This document shows, piece after piece, positions 33,363-45,989 of a DNA stretch of 64,000 nucleotides. The position numbers and the translations under genes are program-made. The notes under the pieces were generated by a model. The model saw only the letters and a program-made list of their open reading frames with translations, made no database searches and was not told the origin of the DNA. Numbering within the stretch: position 1 is the first letter of the stretch; each line of letters begins with the position of its first letter. The DNA comes from Ctenosaura bakeri (lineage: Eukaryota; Chordata; Lepidosauria; Squamata; Iguanidae): assembly GCA_948474755.1 (NCBI GenBank), contig CAOLHI010002120.1, forward strand, positions 62,001 through 126,000, given 5' to 3'.

Positions 33363-34284
33363 ACATCATTGCTATGGTTATATCTTCCCTGCAAATCTAT
33401 TTCACCAGGCATTAGCTGCACGGGGAGAAGGAGGTCTGGTGATCAGAGCATGGGTGAAAGATACTACCATCAGGACTCAAGGCTTTGGCTCAGAAGAGGT
33501 TCCTTAGTTAAATATACATAGTATACTAAGTTACTTAGTATTAATTAATTAAATATACTTAATTAAGTACCTGATGTAGAATACTGGTGTTGTATTAGTG
33601 CCAGAAGGAGTCTAGTCTTCTTTTTTTATCACTTTATTTATTGCATATGAGGACAAACCGAATGAGGGTGAAGTTAGTTCATATTGAAGCATTGACTTCA
33701 CTTCCTCCATTTAAAAGCAAATGACCATCACTGTATTTGAGCAAGTGTGACATATTTGTGTGCTGCTTTCCAATTATTATTATGGCTGTTGTTATTATTC
33801 ATTTATATCCCACCTTTTCTTCCATATCAGGAAAATTGCCAGCTTACTAAAGACAAAACGAACACATTTAAAGACTGTTACAGAAAGATAGGTGAAAACA
33901 TATAAAATGTTGTTATTAGAATGCAGTTAGACAATACATAGAATTAAAACCCCTTTCGTACAAATCTATTAAGGAAAAATATCAGTAAGGAAGAAAAATC
34001 AGTAGAACAGTGCACCATAAAACAACACCCCATTGAAAGCACTTGCCATCATTTCCTTAAAAGTCTGACAGAACAGAAAAGTTCTGCTCAACAGCTTGTC
34101 CCTGCTACATATAGGAGGAGATTTCTAAAACTTTTCCTAAGAGCAGAAGGCAAGACTTGTGTCCAGAGTGCAGCACGCATATTGCAGAGGGAAACAGAAA
34201 ATGTGTTAGGCAACGGGCTTGAGGAGGAAGGATCCTTCCCACTAAAGCTCTTTAAGCTCCAGTAATGGGGAATAAGAAGGATCA
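33363..34284. other. Intronic; weak L2-like 3' words at 33790-33870
   Basis: TTCATTTATATCCCACCTTT followed by AAATTGCCAGCTTACTAAAG suggests an old L2-like 3' end in minus orientation. The remainder is unclassified. Confidence 0.35.
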
Positions 34285-34606
34285 TATTCCCCACTACTGA
34301 AAAAGCCTCCAGCTTTGCAAATGAGAAGTAAGAAGGATCTCATTCCCCTCTTCCAGAGCTACACATGGCAAAATCACAAAAGTAGAGGGCCAGCTCTACT
34401 TAAATTGTTAAAATTCACTTTATTTGACTCTGTCCAGAAATTCTGGAATACAGACTGGGGTGTAAGGTTGGCTCCCAGACTTAAGACATGACTCAAGACT
34501 TCACTTGAAAGTATCTTGCAAGGACTTGAGACTTGACGTGAGACTTGAAGGTAGAGACTTGAGACTTGACTTGAGACTTGGCATAAAAGACTTAAATACA
34601 TCACTG
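34285..34606. mobile_element. Truncated hAT element, relative of 7472-8201
   Basis: Read reversed it begins CAGTGATGTATTTAAGTCTT, then repeats of CTCAAGTCAAGTCTC and CTACCTTCAAGTCT, GGGAGCCAACCTTACACCCC and ATTTTGCCATGTGTAGC. These follow the first 320 bp of the element at 7472 in the same order. The other end is missing and a GGCC-type element abuts at 34606. Confidence 0.75.
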
Positions 34607-34997
34607 GTCATTTCCGCATGATGATGTCCTCGTGTATCATCCTGCAGCAGTCCCAGCAGGGAAGGGAATGCTCCCCTCCTCACCTCACCCTGCAGAAGGG
34701 AGCATGATGGCCCCACCTCTTCCTTCCACAGTGCAGCCGGGCACTTTCCCATGCTGCACTATGGAAGGAAGTGTTGCCATTGTGCTTCCCTGCCCTTTCA
34801 TATGATGCTAAGTAGGGGAGCACTGCGTGATTATAGGTGCAAAATGGATTTTTTTTCCATTTTGTGAATACCATGGGAGCATGATGCCTGGGGATGGGAT
34901 GGCAGTGGGTTGGCAAAGACGTAATGCAGAATCGTCACCAACCAACCTTTGCCATCCTGTCCCCAAAGGGTCACAGCCCCATTGTGCAGGAATGGCC
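34606..34997. mobile_element. GGCC-terminal non-autonomous element, 392 bp
   Basis: Left end GGTCATTTCCGCATGATG; right end reversed GGCCATTCCTGCACAATG. Internally it shares TCCTCTTCCTTCTGCAGTGC-type wording (CCTCTTCCTTCCACAGTGCA at 34716) with the element at 41187. A 14-bp near-palindrome ATGGATTTTTTTTCCAT lies at 34846. No matching target duplication, as expected if it landed at the truncated hAT edge. Confidence 0.55.
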
Positions 34998-35290
34998 TTT
35001 GTCAGGCAATATGAGAAGAAATGGTGTGGGGAGAATTAAGGGACCACAAAAGGAAAGTTTTAACCAATGCCAGAACTTGGGGGTTATGAGGGGAATTTGT
35101 CATGGGAATCTAACCAGGTATCCTGCCTTTAGAGCATGCTTTCATACATCCCACTTCCTTATGCAGTATTATGGAAGCTCACCAGTTGCACTGCTGGTAA
35201 AATAAAATAAAGTAAAATAAAATGAGCAGCCTCTCATCAAATAAGATTTCATCATTACAATTATAATATTTCTTCTAAAGTTGCACTTTA
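34998..35290. other. Intronic; AAATAAAAT simple run
   Basis: A short (AAAATAAAAT)n run at 35198-35225. No gene. Confidence 0.4.
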
Positions 35291-35294
35291 ACCA

Positions 35295-35460
35295 GTGGTG
35301 GAGCTTGGAGTGCATGGAGGGGGGATGGGAGGGGGTGGGGCTAAGGCACAGGGGGTATGGTCATGGGGCATGGGGGCATGGCCAAAGGGGATGGGTGTGA
35401 CCAGAGGGCATGGGGGCGTGGCCTCAGCATGCAGGGGCATGGCTACAAGCCCGGATGCCT
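35295..35460. repeat. G-rich degenerate minisatellite
   Basis: Units of about 18-26 bp with GGGGCATGG / GGGGGCATGGCC / GGGGATGGG repeat, e.g. CATGGGGGCATGGCCAAAGG and CATGGGGGCGTGGCC. Several G-runs of three or more in close spacing give G-quadruplex potential on the + strand. The Gly-rich open frame is an artefact. Confidence 0.75.
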
Positions 35461-37624
35461 CAAAAACATTGCCACCAAAGTGTAGTGTCTCCCTACAGAT
35501 ACCCGTCCCTATGTGACTGACTTTCATGGACTTAGCAACTGATGCTCTAGGTGGCAATGCTAGAAGAAAAGCAACATAAATTCCCAAAACAGAGCATTCA
35601 ACAGCTTTATTTTTTTTTTTTCCTCTGCCTCCTCCTCCTTTTGGAAAAAAAAAAAAATGCGAACTCTGCAGATGCCTATTACAAATATCCTGAAGCTGAT
35701 TTTCTAAAATTTGACTGGGCTAGTTCCCTCCTCAGGATTTATTGTGTCACCAAATTTTATATTGCTGTGCAAATAAATAAATAAATGATCACTATTGGTT
35801 TACCAATGATATCTGTTTGGGGAGGATGATCTGGATGCTCACATCTTGGTTCGGCATCAAGCCATGGGCCAGAACAGACTGAGAGTGTTTTGATGTAGAT
35901 AGAATTGGACTGAGACCTGAATCAAGAAACTGAGATCCCAGCTGAACTGGGGCCTGGGCGCAGCCTTACTGAAAACCTACCAGTAGGGATTAAATAAATA
36001 TTCATTGTTATTCATTTCCTACCTGAGAGAAGAGTTCCTGAAATTTTAAAAAACCTTTCCAGAAGAATAATTCAGTACCAAGTCTTGTGCATAGTTTTCT
36101 CCTGGTATTAACATATCCTGAAGTTTTCTTAGGCATTATTCTGGACTTACTTTGCACATAGGTTATCTGTGAAAAAAGAGAAAGTTATTTGCATACAATG
36201 GGAAACACATTTTCTGTGCTAAGAAAGCATTTTTTTCACATAAAAATCCATATATTTTTCAAATAATTTCCTAGAACAATTTGGTTTATGTGAATATTTA
36301 TTTATTGAATATGGGAGAATACTGCATATTTTTTTTCTCCTGAAGTAGGGAGATAATTGTAGAAACTATTTGTCTTCACCTATGAGGACAAGATAGGTGG
36401 ATGTTTTTACCCTGCCTCCAGGCTTACTCTTGACATGTATTAAAAATATATCTGACTGCTGTTCAATGAAATATAAGGGTTGAACAAGTGGTGTTCTATC
36501 AGTTGTACATGTGAGGCATGGCTGGAAAAGACAGAGGAAAAAATCCTCCCCCTTTTTTAGTCCATAAGGAATGAGATGAGCTATAAAATAATATAAAAAT
36601 TTCCACTCTGAACATATTGCAAATGATTTTGGTATGTTGGAAAGCTTAGTCCCAGTTGGATCATGAGGTTATTATTGTAAGGTCATCTTTTCATTTCTTC
36701 ATCCTCTACTCCTTTTTTTGTTTAGCATTACCATTTATCCAAAAGATGGAGGACACTTAAAACATGCCCAGGGGTGTATTTTTCCCTCTTCCATTGTAAG
36801 AATATAAATATGTTTGCAGTTTCTCTGGTTCAGGCACCTTTCAAATAGTTCCAATCATTTCTCCCCCAAACACTAAGTCCCTGATTTGTTAGTTCCAAAA
36901 TGAAATATCATTTCTGAGCACTGACATTTATGTTGGAGCTACATAAGAGAACATAAAGCTATTACCTTCCAATAATTGATATTTTAAGGCCTTATAACTT
37001 ACTAGTAAAATGCCCATGAAATGGTGGAAATCTGTTTCAAAATATGCTTGTAAAGATGGGTTGCAGCCAAATAGGAAATATGCCAGACCCAGTCCCAGCT
37101 CAGTTTGTCCAGCTTTCTTTCCATGTGCTCTTGCTTTCCTTTCTCTCAAGACCTTTGGGCCCTCACCTCTTTCGAGTCTTGCAGATATCTCAGAGACGAA
37201 GGTGAGGTTTGAGGACTAACTGCTGGAGTCATCTATCTTCCTAGAGTAGAAGAAACCGTACCACCCCTAGAAAAGAAAATGCTTGGGATGGGGCTCAGAG
37301 ATGAAGAAGCACTCAGACAAATCTTCATGGAATGGGTTCCTCAGAGTTCCTGAGCTTACTATACTCATGAAACAGTTGAAAAAGTGTGTTCAAATGTCTG
37401 GTCTTTCATAGGAGATACTCTTGTCTTACCGAGTGCAACACATCTTTATTCCTAGCTTCCTATGCTTCAATTAAAACCCAGAAGAAGACGTCAAGAGATA
37501 TCTCTGCCAGGGATTTCTTTTTTCTTTTTCATATTGGGAAGCATGGATAATGTGGAAAATTGCAAGATGCTGTAAGAGAAACTACAGCACCCTTGGCAAA
37601 GAAGTCTCAAACTGTGAACAGATA
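35461..37624. other. Intronic; T-rich degenerate repeat at 36120-36290
   Basis: A T/A homopolymer pair at 35610-35656, an AAATAAAT run near 35771 and a TTTGCATA/TTTTTCACATAAAA section at 36120-36290 that resembles 8776-9085. No gene supported. Confidence 0.4.
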
Positions 37625-37804
37625 GGCCATTTCCGCACTGGACTGTTATAGTACGATGATTCCACTTGCAACATCCTATGGAATCCTGGGGTTTGCAGTT
37701 TCGGGAAGGGCCAGCAGGCCCCTCCTGAAATTGCAAACCCCAGGATTCCATAGGATGTTGAAAGTGGAATCATCGCGCTATAACGGTCCAGTGTGGAAAT
37801 AGTC
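37625..37804. mobile_element. 180-bp foldback MITE, GGCC termini
   Basis: Same arms as 28178: GGCCATTTCCGCACTGGACT, GTTATAGTACGATGATTCCA and GGAATCCTGGGGTTTGCAGT, mirrored on the right by ACTGCAAACCCCAGG-like sequence and TATAACGGTCCAGTGTGGAA. More mismatches than the copy at 28178, and the outer right tip has decayed to AGTC. Confidence 0.85.
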
Positions 37805-38440
37805 TACAGCTTCTTGAGAAGGAAGAAGAAGACAAATGAAAGCTTCTCCTTTTTTTTTTTTTTAAGTACTACATCCATACTGTTCCCACTTCCTGCACAC
37901 ACATGCATACATGCTACAAGGTTTTCAGGGAAGAACAGATAAGATGTACCTTTCTCCTACTTCACTAAGTTTAAAGTTTCCAAGAGTCTCTGGAAGATGG
38001 GGTGTAAATCTTTTGTTATTTCGTCGTTGCTTTCAAGAATAGATAATTAAACAATAATTACCCCTGAAGCAAACATTACAAGATTTTTTTTGTGTGTTTG
38101 TTCCAATGATTTTTTTTTCACATACAGGGATTCTTTTGTGAAAAAATCTTTTGTGAAAATTGAAAAAAATCCTGAAGCATGAGAAATCTTGCAGTCGGCT
38201 CACCATTTTCCTGATGGTGTGCCTTAATGTGTCAAGGCTCCCTTTGTGGAAGAGGAGGATAAAATTTGCAGATATTCTTCACATTGGAAAGTTTATTTCT
38301 GCATGACATGGGAGTTGGACTGATGTTCCTTTTGGTCTCTTGCAAGTCCATGATTCTTTGATTGTATAAACCTGGAAAAATGACTAGAAGTGAGCTAAAA
38401 TATTTAAAAGCCCTTTTTCCCTGATAGAAGGTCTCTGGTA
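37805..38440. other. Intronic; weak CR1 3' trace
   Basis: 38295-38370 (GCATGACATGGGAGTTGGAC, TGGTCTCTTGCAAGTCCATG, ATTCTTTGATTGTAT) looks like an old CR1 3' end in plus orientation. A TTTTTTTTCACATACAGGGA-type section lies at 38100-38170. Confidence 0.4.
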
Positions 38441-38526
38441 TCTTCCTTCCTTCCTTCCTTCCTTCCTTCCTTCCTTCCTTCCTTCCTTCCTTCCTTCCTT
38501 CCTTCTCTCCCTCCCTCCCTCCCTCT
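38441..38526. repeat. (TTCC)n/(TCCC)n microsatellite
   Basis: About fifteen TTCC units grade into TCCC units. Long, pure and probably length-polymorphic; the complementary strand is GGAA-rich. Confidence 0.95.
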
Positions 38527-40367
38527 TAGGCCTTCAGGAGGGCAGTCACCGCCTTGCAAAAATGGAGCGAAAATTCAAAGGAAATTCTGCAAAATGGCTT
38601 TTCATTTCTAGGGGGCTTATATACATAGAAATAAACTGAACTGGAGAATTTTCTCTGATTTGTCTTCATTTTTGGTTGGTGCTGGCTGTCTTCCAACAAC
38701 CACCTCCTTTAAAATGATGCTAGCTGAAGGATGAAAAATGGTGTCAAGCCAGTAACAACTGATCTGCCAATTGCAAATACCTATACTGAAGAAGAAATTA
38801 ATTTATCTCCTATTAAATTGCAGAAATAAGGTAACAGATAAATACCTTTGTTAATCGAGAAAGGAACTAATTAAATGTAAACAATTGTTTGGAAATAGTT
38901 ATGTCTAGTTACAAGTAAGTAGATATTTGTAAATATTTACTTCCATGTTCTGCGTGTGGAACATTTCTACTTTTCTGTCTGGGTTACTTTCTCCACCTTT
39001 GATAGAGTGGTGGTCCCAAATGAACATACCAGGGAACATTCATTCCAATAGTTGAACTTGATTATGCCTTTCCTAGTCTGGTCACGCACCTTGTAACTCA
39101 TTTCAAGGTGCCTGCTGCATGGCATCATCTTCTCTGTTTCAGAAATTCTAATACAATTCCATATGAAAGTGTGTTCCATAATTGATTTCTGTTCACTTAT
39201 TCCAAAATCAGTCAGCAGCTGGTCAAGCTATAGCAATTCATGGCATGCCTCTGCTGTTGCTATATATTCTCACTCTTTGGAATATAAAGCTACAACTTTT
39301 TGTTTTTGGCTGGCTCAGGAAATAGGCCATTTCCATAAAAAGTCAAGAAACCACTAAAAAACCAGTATTCTGCACCATCTTCTACCCAGTCTGCATCAGT
39401 GTAACATATGTATTTTGTAATATGTTTCTACTAGCTGTTAGTTTCATTTTAAAGTCCATAATACCTTCTAAGTATCTAACTACTCTTTGTAATCTAGTTT
39501 GGCCTTTGGCAACTGCACAGTTTTACTGCTCAGAATTCCTACAGCAAAAGCAGTATCAGGTCTTGTGTTAGAGCATAAGTATAGACATTTTTCCATTGCT
39601 GTCCTGTGCAAATTGCTGTTTGGTAGAACTTCACTTTTATCCTTGCTTTCACAAAACCTGTTGCCATGGATGTTGCTCCAGACTAGACATCTTGAAGTTC
39701 TAGAGCTTCTAAGTATTCAGCAGACTTCTCTTTTTTGCTTACTGGAAGGAATAGTCTTTCCTTTTAATCTGTAAGTCTAGGTATGCATCTTCTAATTCTT
39801 TCAAAGGAACAGACTTATTCAGGTGATGTACAATTTCTGGATAGTCTTGGTTTCTCTGAGTGGCTATAATTAATGTATCAATATAAATTAGAATAAAAGT
39901 TGTATGACTGTCTTTTTTCTGGTACTGGTCTGCTTCTGCTTGTATAAAGGCTTGCTGCTTCTGCATTTTGTTTAGCTTTTCATATCAGGCCCTAGAAATA
40001 TAATAATTAAGTCTATACAATCCCTCTTTTCAAAGCTTAGAAAAAAGATGAAGTTATTTTTGGTTTACAAAGCCTGGAGATGGATGCATGTATAGCTCCT
40101 TTGTTATTTCTCCATGCAAAAATGCAGTTTTCACATGAAGATGTCCAATACAGATCTGTTTCAAGACAACCATGCTAAGGTAGTATCTTATGGTACTTTG
40201 ACAACAGGTACAAGTGTTTCATCAATGTCTTCTCCAAACTTCTGTGAGCAGCTAGTCTTGCCTTGTAGCATTCTTGTTTTCTTGTTTTCTTTTTGCATTT
40301 TGTTTCACTTTAAACACCCATCTGTATCCTTTGGCTTTCTTCCTTGATGGGAGCTCTAAGAAATGTC

Positions 40368-40668
40368 CATTAAATATATGAAGGAATGTCATATAGAAGA
40401 CGGAGCAAGCTTTTTTTTTGTGCACAAAGTCTAAAATACAAGCCAATAGATTCAAATTACAGAAAAACAGATTCCATCTAAATGTTAGGAAGATCTTCTT
40501 TACTGTAACAGCTGTTTGACATTGGAGAAGATTGCTCCAGAGGGAGGTGGAGTCTTTCTTTGGAGGTCTTTAAACAGAGTTTGGATAGCCATCTCCCAAG
40601 AGTGCTTTTGTTATCTATTCCTGCATGGCCGGGATTTGTACCAGATTGTACTTGCAGTCCCTTCAAAA
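40368..40668 (+). mobile_element. CR1 LINE 3' fragment inside the copia element
   Basis: AAATATATGAAGGAATGTCA, AAATTACAGAAAAACAGATT, GGAGGTCTTTAAACAGAGTT and TGGATAGCCATCTCCCAAGA follow CR1 3'-end order in plus orientation. Divergent, without an ATTCTATG tail. Its limits coincide with the gap between the copia blocks GYRWVFKVKQ and LQKNG. Confidence 0.7.
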
Positions 40669-41186
40669 CTCTCCACGGTCCATTCTTTTGAAGCTCATCT
40701 ATTTCTTCTCATGCAGCTTTTCTCCACTTAATCACTGGAGCTGCAGGCATCTAGTCAAGTTCTTCTAAATTTGATATCTCACTGAATAAAGACAACTTTG
40801 AAAGGAAGGACAATCCTGGAGCTGATACACCTTGTTTGGATCATATTGAATGTCTAAAACATGTTCTAGAGCCTGGTCTGTTTCTTTAGCATCTTCCACA
40901 TCTGCACCCCCTTCTCTTTGTGTAGTGCTTTCTGTCTTTGACTCACTTTTCATATCATGCACCCCATTCCATTATTCAGGAACTGAATCAGCCCATGTAA
41001 CTGCTTGTAGTGTTCTACTTGTGGGTATAATTTGCACTTCTCTGAGAGGCTTGAGATCTTGTTCTTTTTCTTCATGGACTCCAGCATAGTCTCTTCTACT
41101 TGTGAGAAATTTAATACAGTCTCTTGTTCCTCTGGGAAATTTATCAGAGTTTTTTTTCCTATCATTTCTGCTTTTTTTTAATCAAA

Positions 41187-41618
41187 GGCCCTTTTTATAG
41201 AGCTGGGGTGCAGGGATTGTGCAAGCAGCCTCTAGCAAGAGGCTCTCGCATCCTGGTTCCTTCAGCTCTGCAGCTGCTGCCTGCTCGTGAGCAGGTAGCA
41301 TGAGAGTCCCTCCTCTTCCTTCTGCAGTGCAGCCTGGGATTTTCCCAGGTTGTGCTGGGGCAGGAAGCAGGAGCACTGTGGCTCTGGAGCTCCGCACGCA
41401 TGGCAAGTGCACGCAGAGCCCTGGAGCGATGCGCAATCTTGCACTATTTTCAGCTCATTTTCAGCTGAAAATGAAATAGTGTGTGATCAGTGCTGTGATC
41501 AGTGCCTGCCAGCTGCTGGAGCATTGTGTGACTGCAAGTGTGTCATGTGGACTGCTCCTCGCAGTCGTACGACACTCCAGGGGCCCTTTTGCATGGCAAA
41601 TGCCATGCGAAAAGAGCC
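41187..41618. mobile_element. GGCC-terminal GC-rich element inside the copia element
   Basis: Left end GGCCCTTTTTATAG; right end reversed GGCTCTTTTCGCATGGCATT. Internal inverted segments include TTTTCAGCTCATTTTCAGCT / AGCTGAAAATG and GGCATTTGCCATGC-type tips near the right end. Flanks AAA and AAG differ at one base. GC-rich against its copia host; related by internal wording to 34606-34997. Confidence 0.6.
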
Positions 41619-42850
41619 AAGGTGAACTACATGTCTAATAGTATCTTTACCAGTCTTTAAGTCCATTATTCTGTGTTATTGATTCTAAGAGCTTAGCCAA
41701 TTAGATCATCATTGTCTTCTGGCATCTAGTTTGTTTCACTTTTGTTTAGAAATGTATGCATACTGTATACTGCCCAAGGTTCTAATATGTTTGTTATCTG
41801 GCACTCTGCCATGTTCCAACTGAAACAACGTTTGTGTGATGCTTTTGACTGGCAATCCATTCTGGCAATATGTTGCAGTCCTGGTGTTATCATCCCAGAG
41901 TATGCTGGGAAGATGAGCATCTGTCAGCATGCACTTTGACATCTACAGGAAAAAATCTGTTTCCTTCCATGCTAATTCAGTTCTGCTCAGGAGTGTAGCT
42001 GACACTTCTGTGCAAAATGCCATGCTCTTCTTGGACAGCATGCGTGTGATGCAACTAGTGCTCACTACCACCACCTGTGTGAATTGTTTCTGGTGTCATC
42101 TCAAACTTGTTGCTGATCAGGGAAATGCATTTCTGCAGCATCCCTTGGGCTCGATTATTTTCTTTCTGCAGGTAGCTGACACAGTACTTTGAAAAATTCT
42201 GTCATTTTCATCAACAGTATCAAAGAAAGTATCAGGGAATGTACTGTGACTGATAAAGCCATAAACTATAATGCAAGAAACTGATTTCTGATTATACTCA
42301 GCTATTGCTAGTGCTCTTTCCTTTTAAAGGAAAATGGCTTCTTCCTGTTTGTATTTTGGAGATCTGTTGATCTGTTGGTAGGATTGGCTAAGCCATGCCA
42401 ATCATGCTGCCTTTGTCTCATGGAATGAATATTTAGAGCGTCACCATTGGCTGATGGCTTTCAGGGTATGGTGTAGTCTCTGGCAAAGGACCCTTTCTAT
42501 CATAGTAATGGCTGTGGAATTCTGATTGTCTCTTGAATAGAGTTATTGGCTGTCCTTTCCACTGACTAAGTACTTTGATCTGTATGAACTTTGAGTTAGT
42601 AAAGAGGCTAAAGACCTTTGTTCAATGCATTTTTGGAACTATAAAACAATATAATCAAATGTCAAATAATTTATCCCATCCAGTACAGGCAGAAAAGAAT
42701 CAAACTGATATCCCAAAATTCCAGTAACAAATCTCACTTTCTGTTTAAGCATGAGATTAAATCTCTTGTAACACAATTTGTTAAAGACTAGAGTACTTAT
42801 AAATGCATCAAAATTTCTCTTGGAATTAAGTTTCAGTTTCACCTCCTCTT

Positions 42851-45800
42851 TAATCCAAATTGTCTGGGATTAGAACGCCTGTAGCCAAATGATTTTTTTT
42901 TAAAAAATATTCAACATTTCTTTGGCTGTATTATACTTTGTCACAAAGATTAATTGGTTATCCTCTAAAGGATGACATATTATTTACTTTGCTACAGAAG
43001 TCTTTCTTTGCTAAGCAATAGCAACTTTTCTTCCTGGTCCATCTGTTTCAAGGCTTTTGTAAACGTTTTGGGTTTTTAATGCAACTTGAATTCTGTCTCA
43101 CCACTGCTGGCAATTACGGCTAGTAAGTCTCATGGATTTCCTAACAATAATCCTGTTGTTCGGCAGGGACATTTTGCTTGGTTAGCAATTAAAAGAAGCC
43201 AAAAAACCTACCCCTGCAAACTCCCATCTCCCAGTATCCACAAAAGAAGAAAGAAAACCTAGTCTCTCTCTCTTTCTTTGTGTTTCAGATATGGAGGAGG
43301 GAAGTGAAGAGATGATATCAAAATACATAAAAAAAAGAAATAAAGCCCAAATAACCTAGTTAACAGCTCATGACTGAGTCTCATTAATCTGGATCTCTCA
43401 AGCTTAATCATATTGGCTGAATAATAACTAGCCCTATGTTCATTTGCCCACACACACAGGGCCTAGCAAAGAAGGAAACACTTTAGTTTTCTTTGTAAAA
43501 AACATATAAAATTAGCTTTTCTTACAACTTAATTGAGCACAATCAAATATATGGTCTAATGGAGGCAGGAGAGAAGAAGAAAATGACTGTGGGTTAAAGT
43601 GAAGCAGGAAGAGAGTTGGTGTCGAAAACGTATAGGAACTGTGCTAGCATGTAGAATAGGAATTGGCCAGTATAGGTATGGAAAGGATGCTGTATCTAGT
43701 GATCTAGCGATGTTCACATTAAAATGCAAACAAATGAATTTCCCCTCTTCCCCTATTCTTATCAATACATTACTCCCAGAGAGTCAGTTGAATTTGTACT
43801 GGAGAATTGGATTTCTCAGGAAACCCTTTCCTCAAGTCCTAGCCTAGCATTCTCCCTCATATTCTACTTCTCTTGCTGCATGGTAGATTTTCATAAGAGT
43901 GACCATTCCCTCCTTCACTTCAGCTCCCTCCCCTCACTTCATCTCAAAGTCATTTTACTTCAAATTGTTGGGATTTAAATCGCACCACTTGGTTGATCTC
44001 CACTGAGCTGCCCTGCATGTGTACCTGATCAATGGAAATGCAATAAGCCAGCTGCCCTTAAGGAACAGAAACATAAAACCAAAGAAACTATTGATCTCAT
44101 GCAAGATTTTATTCTACCAAAGGAAAAGGGGAGGGGGAAATATCAACTTTTCTCACCCTATTTGTTCTTCACTCTGTGAGTCACAAAGCAAAAGAGTCCC
44201 TCCACTGATAATGGTGACCAGGACAAGAGCAGAATGCTTCACTCTCTTAGCTTGAAAATGGTGAAACAATAGGAATGAAAACCATTAGTAAGTGAAGGAA
44301 AATAATCTTTCTATGACCTGCATAAAAGCTGATGGCACCTTAAGGTCTGCAGGGTCAATTGTTGGTCCTCTGTACCAAATTATTATAACAAGAAATCTCC
44401 TGAGTTCTCTCTCTGTTTCTGAAATGATTTGCAGCTTGCAGCTGTGACACCTTAACATAAAAATGAGAATTCTGCCGCATCAGAGGGAGGGAAAAACCCT
44501 GCCTACCCATTCCATCATCCTGTTTTCCAAAGAGGCCAGCCAGATATCTCTGGGAAGGCCACAGGGAAGACATGGGGGCAATAACTCACTAATGCATTTG
44601 TTCACTGGCCACTTGTACTAAAATCTATATTGTCTCTGATACTGCAGATAAAATGTTAGTTATGACTAGTAGCTGCTGATAGCTTTTTCCTCAATCTTCT
44701 TGACATGAATGCTGGAGCAGTCACCTCTCATGAACAGCTTTTAGTATTTATAGAAGGCACATCAGTCTCTGCATGACCATGAATGGTCAATGAGTCTTGC
44801 TTAGATCAAAGAGGGGTAACACAGCCCTCCAGATGTGGTTGGGCTACATTGCTCAGCCTTCCTCACTATTCACTGTGTTAGCTAGGACATCTGGGAAATG
44901 CAGTCCAGCAATATGAAGAGAAATCAGAAATGCGTAATTCTTAGCCATGATTTAAGCAAGACCCACTGACAATGGAATACCCCCTCATGAGAGATTAAAA
45001 GATTGAATCCATCTCTGGTTTAGAGTGGAAGACTCACTCAGGCTTGGACTAGTCTCTTTCTTTCAAACTGATCTATTTCACGGAGTTGCTATAGGACTAA
45101 AATGGATGCAGTGCAAAAGAATTTTGCTTTGAGTTTGTTGGAGAATAAGTGAGATATTTTGTTTCCTTGTCTTCCGCCATATATGTGGCTTCTAATTTCT
45201 TTTATGACCAATCCTAATGCAAGGGCCAAGTCCAAGCTGCCGGGTCAGTCAATGTGAGAAAAGTCCATACCATGACCCATAAGAAGACAAAGAGCAAAGT
45301 AAGATTAAGTAAAGTGAGCATGTAGAATGATATGAAATGCATCTATCTTTCAGTATCTGCTGGTTGTCCCCACGGAAAGTCACTTCAGATCCTAAGCTTC
45401 TTCACTTGATTGCACATTGTTCTTTAATACATTGTTTAAACACATACATGGTATACACAATTCCCTTGATGCCAGTAAAATATGAGCCTGGTATTTTACT
45501 GGGCCAGATCACTGAGTAATTTAGCTGAATGCTGTCTGCTGTAGCTGGCGTGCCCATGCTCTTGGCAAAGTTCTTTGTAAGTTACCAGGCAGAACCTAAC
45601 TAGAGTGGGGAAAAATTACTTTTTGGAACCATAGCCCCAATAATTCTCCACCCTACTTTGCCCCTGGTGCTGCTGTTTTGGGGATTCTGCGTATTGTGGT
45701 CTAAAAAAAGCAACTTTCCTAAGCTCTGAAACTATGGAACTTTCTGTATGCAGAATATTGGAATGAATAGCTTTGTAATGAATTGCTTTATATACAGAGT

Positions 45801-45985
45801 TATTGACCTCAATACTGTCTCTACATTGATCAGCAGAGCTCTCCAAGGGTTTCAAACAGGGATCTTTATCAGCCTTATCTAGATATGCCAGAGACTGAAC
45901 CTAGAACTGCTGCTCAGTGAGGATCATAAAATGATGAAAGGCAGAACTGCTCAATACCTATTTTGTTCAGTTTTCTCCCAAAAAG
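42851..45985. other. Intronic; foldback fragment at 44826-44915
   Basis: CCCTCCAGATGTGGTTGGGC and CTAGGACATCTGGGAAATGC mark a decayed foldback MITE of the GGACTACAACTC group at 44826-44915. Simple TC-rich run at 43260-43280. No gene or other classifiable repeat. Confidence 0.4.
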
Positions 45986-45989
45986 GAAA

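Larger units (their letters stand above)
38960..42850 (-). pseudogene. Ty1/copia-type LTR retrotransposon, degraded
   Basis: Minus-strand fragments appear in copia order. Possible gag start LDGINYLTF (about 42690); protease-like FFDTVDENDRIF (about 42210); integrase HTGGGSE..YTPEQN (about 42060-41970) and ADAHLPSILWDD-like then LPVKSITQTLFQLEHGRVPD (41920-41780); acidic linker (41165-40770); RT start APVIKWRKAA-EEIDELQKNG (about 40740) and GYRWVFKVKQNAKRKQE (40350), HVKTAFLHGEITKELYMHPS (40150-40090), FILIYIDTLIIA where YID replaces YVD of the YVDD box (39900); RNase H TRPDTAFAVGILS (39560) and KVVALYSKE-EYIATAEACH (39290-39230). Copia pol has integrase before RT, as seen here. Frameshifts and stops make it inactive. 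Two later insertions split it (CR1 40368; MITE 41187). No LTRs were recognised. Confidence 0.82.

Noticed and set aside
39327..39336. GGCCATTTCC motif identical to MITE ends
   Set aside because: It falls inside copia RNase H coding sequence that continues on both sides, with no inverted partner nearby, so it is a chance match.
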